From NCBI GenBank assembly GCA_024641445.1, contig JAHEDA010000146.1, forward strand, positions 1-6,289: DNA of 6,289 bases. The letters are read 5' to 3'. Below, piece after piece: positions 4,854 to 6,289 of the stretch (positions within the stretch are counted from its first letter, which is position 1; every line of letters begins with the position of its first letter). Made by a program: the position numbers and the translations under genes. This stretch comes from Gammaproteobacteria bacterium. GTDB lineage: Bacteria > Pseudomonadota > Gammaproteobacteria > UBA6429 > Thiohalophilaceae. The notes beneath the pieces are model-generated. The model was not told the origin of the DNA. It did not search any database and saw only the letters and a list, made by a program, of their open reading frames with translations.

Positions 4854-6289
4854 TTAACCTATCCAACGCCGGGCATTCTGGAACAGCCGCATCCAGGGGG
4901 CATCCTCTGTCCACTCATCCGGGCACCAGGAGTGCTGCACCCTGCGGAAGACTCGTTCTGGGTGCGGCATCATTATGGTACTACGCCCATCAACCGTCGT
5001 TAATCCGGTAATACCCAGTGCCGAACCATTGGGGTTTAGGGGATATTGCTCGGTGGGCTGACCGTAGTGATCGGTATACCGCAGGCTCACCATGCCTTGT
5101 TCCAGTACATGAACGGCACTTCGCTCGGGAGAGAATGCGGCATAACCCTCACCATGTGCCACCGTGATGGGCAGGCGTGAACCGGTCATGTCACGCAACA
5201 AGATCGAGGGTGACTCGACGACCTCCACCATCACTAAGCGTGCCTCGAACTGCTCCGAGGTATTGCGCAGGAAACGTGGCCAATGTTCAGCACCGGGGAT
5301 CAAATCCTTCAGGTGACTCATCATCTGGCAGCCGTTACAGACCCCGAGACTAAAGCTATCCGTGCGGTGGAAGAAGCTTTCGAAGTTGTCACGCACTGCG
5401 GCGTTATACAAGATCGACTTGGCCCAGCCCCCGCCGGCACCCAGGACATCACCGTAGGAGAATCCACCACAGGCAACCAGCCCCTTAAAGGATGCCAGTG
5501 AGACGCGCCCACTCATGAGATCGCTCATGTGCACATCCACACTGGTAAAGCCTGCACGGTCGAAGGCCGCTGCCATCTCGATATGACCATTCACACCCTG
5601 CTCACGCAGAATCGCCACGCGTGGTTTCACACCTTTATTGATATAAGGCGCGGCGACATTCTGCTGCGGGTCAAACGTGAGATTGACGTGTAACCCTGGA
5701 TCGTTGGCATCCAGCAGTGCATCAAATTCCTGTTGGGCACACTCCGGGTTATCGCGCAGGGACTGCATCTGATGCGTGGTCTCACTCCAGACCCGTTGCC
5801 AGACATGACGCCGCTCTGCCAGGATAACCTTGCGATCAAAACTGAACTCGATCCGGTCCTCGCTATTGAGTGTCCCGATGACATGACTATGGTGACCGAG
5901 ACCCGCATCACGCAGCCACAGCATCACCTCATCGGTGTCGCTGTGTGCTACTTGTATGACTGCACCCAACTCCTCATTGAAGAGCGCGGCCACCAGATCG
6001 TCACCCAGACTATCCAGATGAATACTCACACCCGTATGTCCGGCAAAGGCCATCTCGCAGACCGTAACGAACAGACCACCATCGGAGCGATCGTGATAGG
6101 CCAGTAACAAACCCTTATCATTTAGAGACTGGATGGTACTGAAGAAATTCATCAACGCTGTCGGGTCATCGAGGTCCGCCGCATGATGTCCGATCTGCTT
6201 ATAGACCTGCGTTAAACATGATCCACCCAGACGGTTTTTACCCTTACCCAGGTCGATCAAAATCAGATCACTATCACCCTTATCGGTAC
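4854..6289 (-). CDS. purL: Phosphoribosylformylglycinamidine (FGAM) synthase, C-terminal part (5' end outside window)
   Basis: The C-terminal 477 residues of the large single-chain PurL, which converts FGAR to FGAM with glutamine and ATP in step four of purine synthesis in the cytoplasm. The frame is open to the right edge (T-D-K-G-D-S-D-L-I-L-I-D-L-G), so the TTG at 6258-6260 is internal and the gene simply continues off the window. The full family length is near 1,300 residues, so about one third is seen. It holds the end of the synthase ATPase region (LAYHDRSDGGL, FNEELGAVIQV) and the complete glutamine amidotransferase domain from KPRVAILREQGVN onward. The amidotransferase nucleophile Cys is in LGVCNGCQMM (codon 5337-5339), and the His-Glu pair is in MMPHPERVF (His codon 4962-4964). 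The domain therefore looks intact. The match to gammaproteobacterial PurL is very strong. The gene ends with TAA at 4854-4856. Confidence 0.98.
   Translation of the reverse strand, partial: TDKGDSDLILIDLGKGKNRLGGSCLTQVYKQIGHHAADLDDPTALMNFFSTIQSLNDKGLLLAYHDRSDGGLFVTVCEMAFAGHTGVSIHLDSLGDDLVAALFNEELGAVIQVAHSDTDEVMLWLRDAGLGHHSHVIGTLNSEDRIEFSFDRKVILAERRHVWQRVWSETTHQMQSLRDNPECAQQEFDALLDANDPGLHVNLTFDPQQNVAAPYINKGVKPRVAILREQGVNGHIEMAAAFDRAGFTSVDVHMSDLMSGRVSLASFKGLVACGGFSYGDVLGAGGGWAKSILYNAAVRDNFESFFHRTDSFSLGVCNGCQMMSHLKDLIPGAEHWPRFLRNTSEQFEARLVMVEVVESPSILLRDMTGSRLPITVAHGEGYAAFSPERSAVHVLEQGMVSLRYTDHYGQPTEQYPLNPNGSALGITGLTTVDGRSTIMMPHPERVFRRVQHSWCPDEWTEDAPWMRLFQNARRWIG

Noticed and set aside
5733..6107. 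A 124-residue open frame on the plus strand opposite purL
   Set aside because: It is antisense to unmistakable PurL sequence and its product has no family features.

Overview
The window looks like ordinary chromosomal DNA of a gammaproteobacterium of moderate G+C. The long single-chain PurL, the YadG/YadH-type ABC transporter pair and the YbbO-like dehydrogenase all resemble their enterobacterial counterparts residue by residue in the conserved parts. No rRNA, tRNA, CRISPR array, transposase, integrase or phage gene is visible. Genus assignment is not possible from this sequence alone. || Layout: two genes run rightward. The first is the C-terminal part of a short-chain dehydrogenase/reductase, cut by the left edge. 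The second is a 342-residue protein with an unrecognised N-terminal region and a clear C-terminal FHA domain. They converge on four leftward genes. In leftward transcription order these are purL (its 5' part lies beyond the right edge), an HD-GYP cyclic-di-GMP phosphodiesterase with an N-terminal DUF3391-type segment, the ABC ATPase yadG and the ABC-2 permease yadH. The last two overlap by 4 bases (ATGA) and are surely co-translated. The convergent junction (about 1600-1635) holds a short GC-rich hairpin. || Function: the genes do not form one obvious pathway. PurL is purine housekeeping, HD-GYP is second-messenger turnover, YadGH is a two-component exporter of unknown substrate, and the FHA protein is presumably a phosphothreonine reader. 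Purine synthesis supplies the GTP from which c-di-GMP is made, but nothing in the sequence shows that purL and the HD-GYP gene are functionally coupled. || The most unusual structure is non-coding. Between the HD-GYP stop codon and yadG lies an approximately 114-bp element built from degenerate 7-bp units. The units form two arms in opposite orientation, giving a 35-bp imperfect inverted repeat whose outer end coincides with the HD-GYP stop codon. It looks like a dispersed intergenic repeat (REP/MITE-like) that could fold in RNA. I do not see a complete new biological system here. The FHA protein's N-terminal region and this heptad element are the two items most worth following up.
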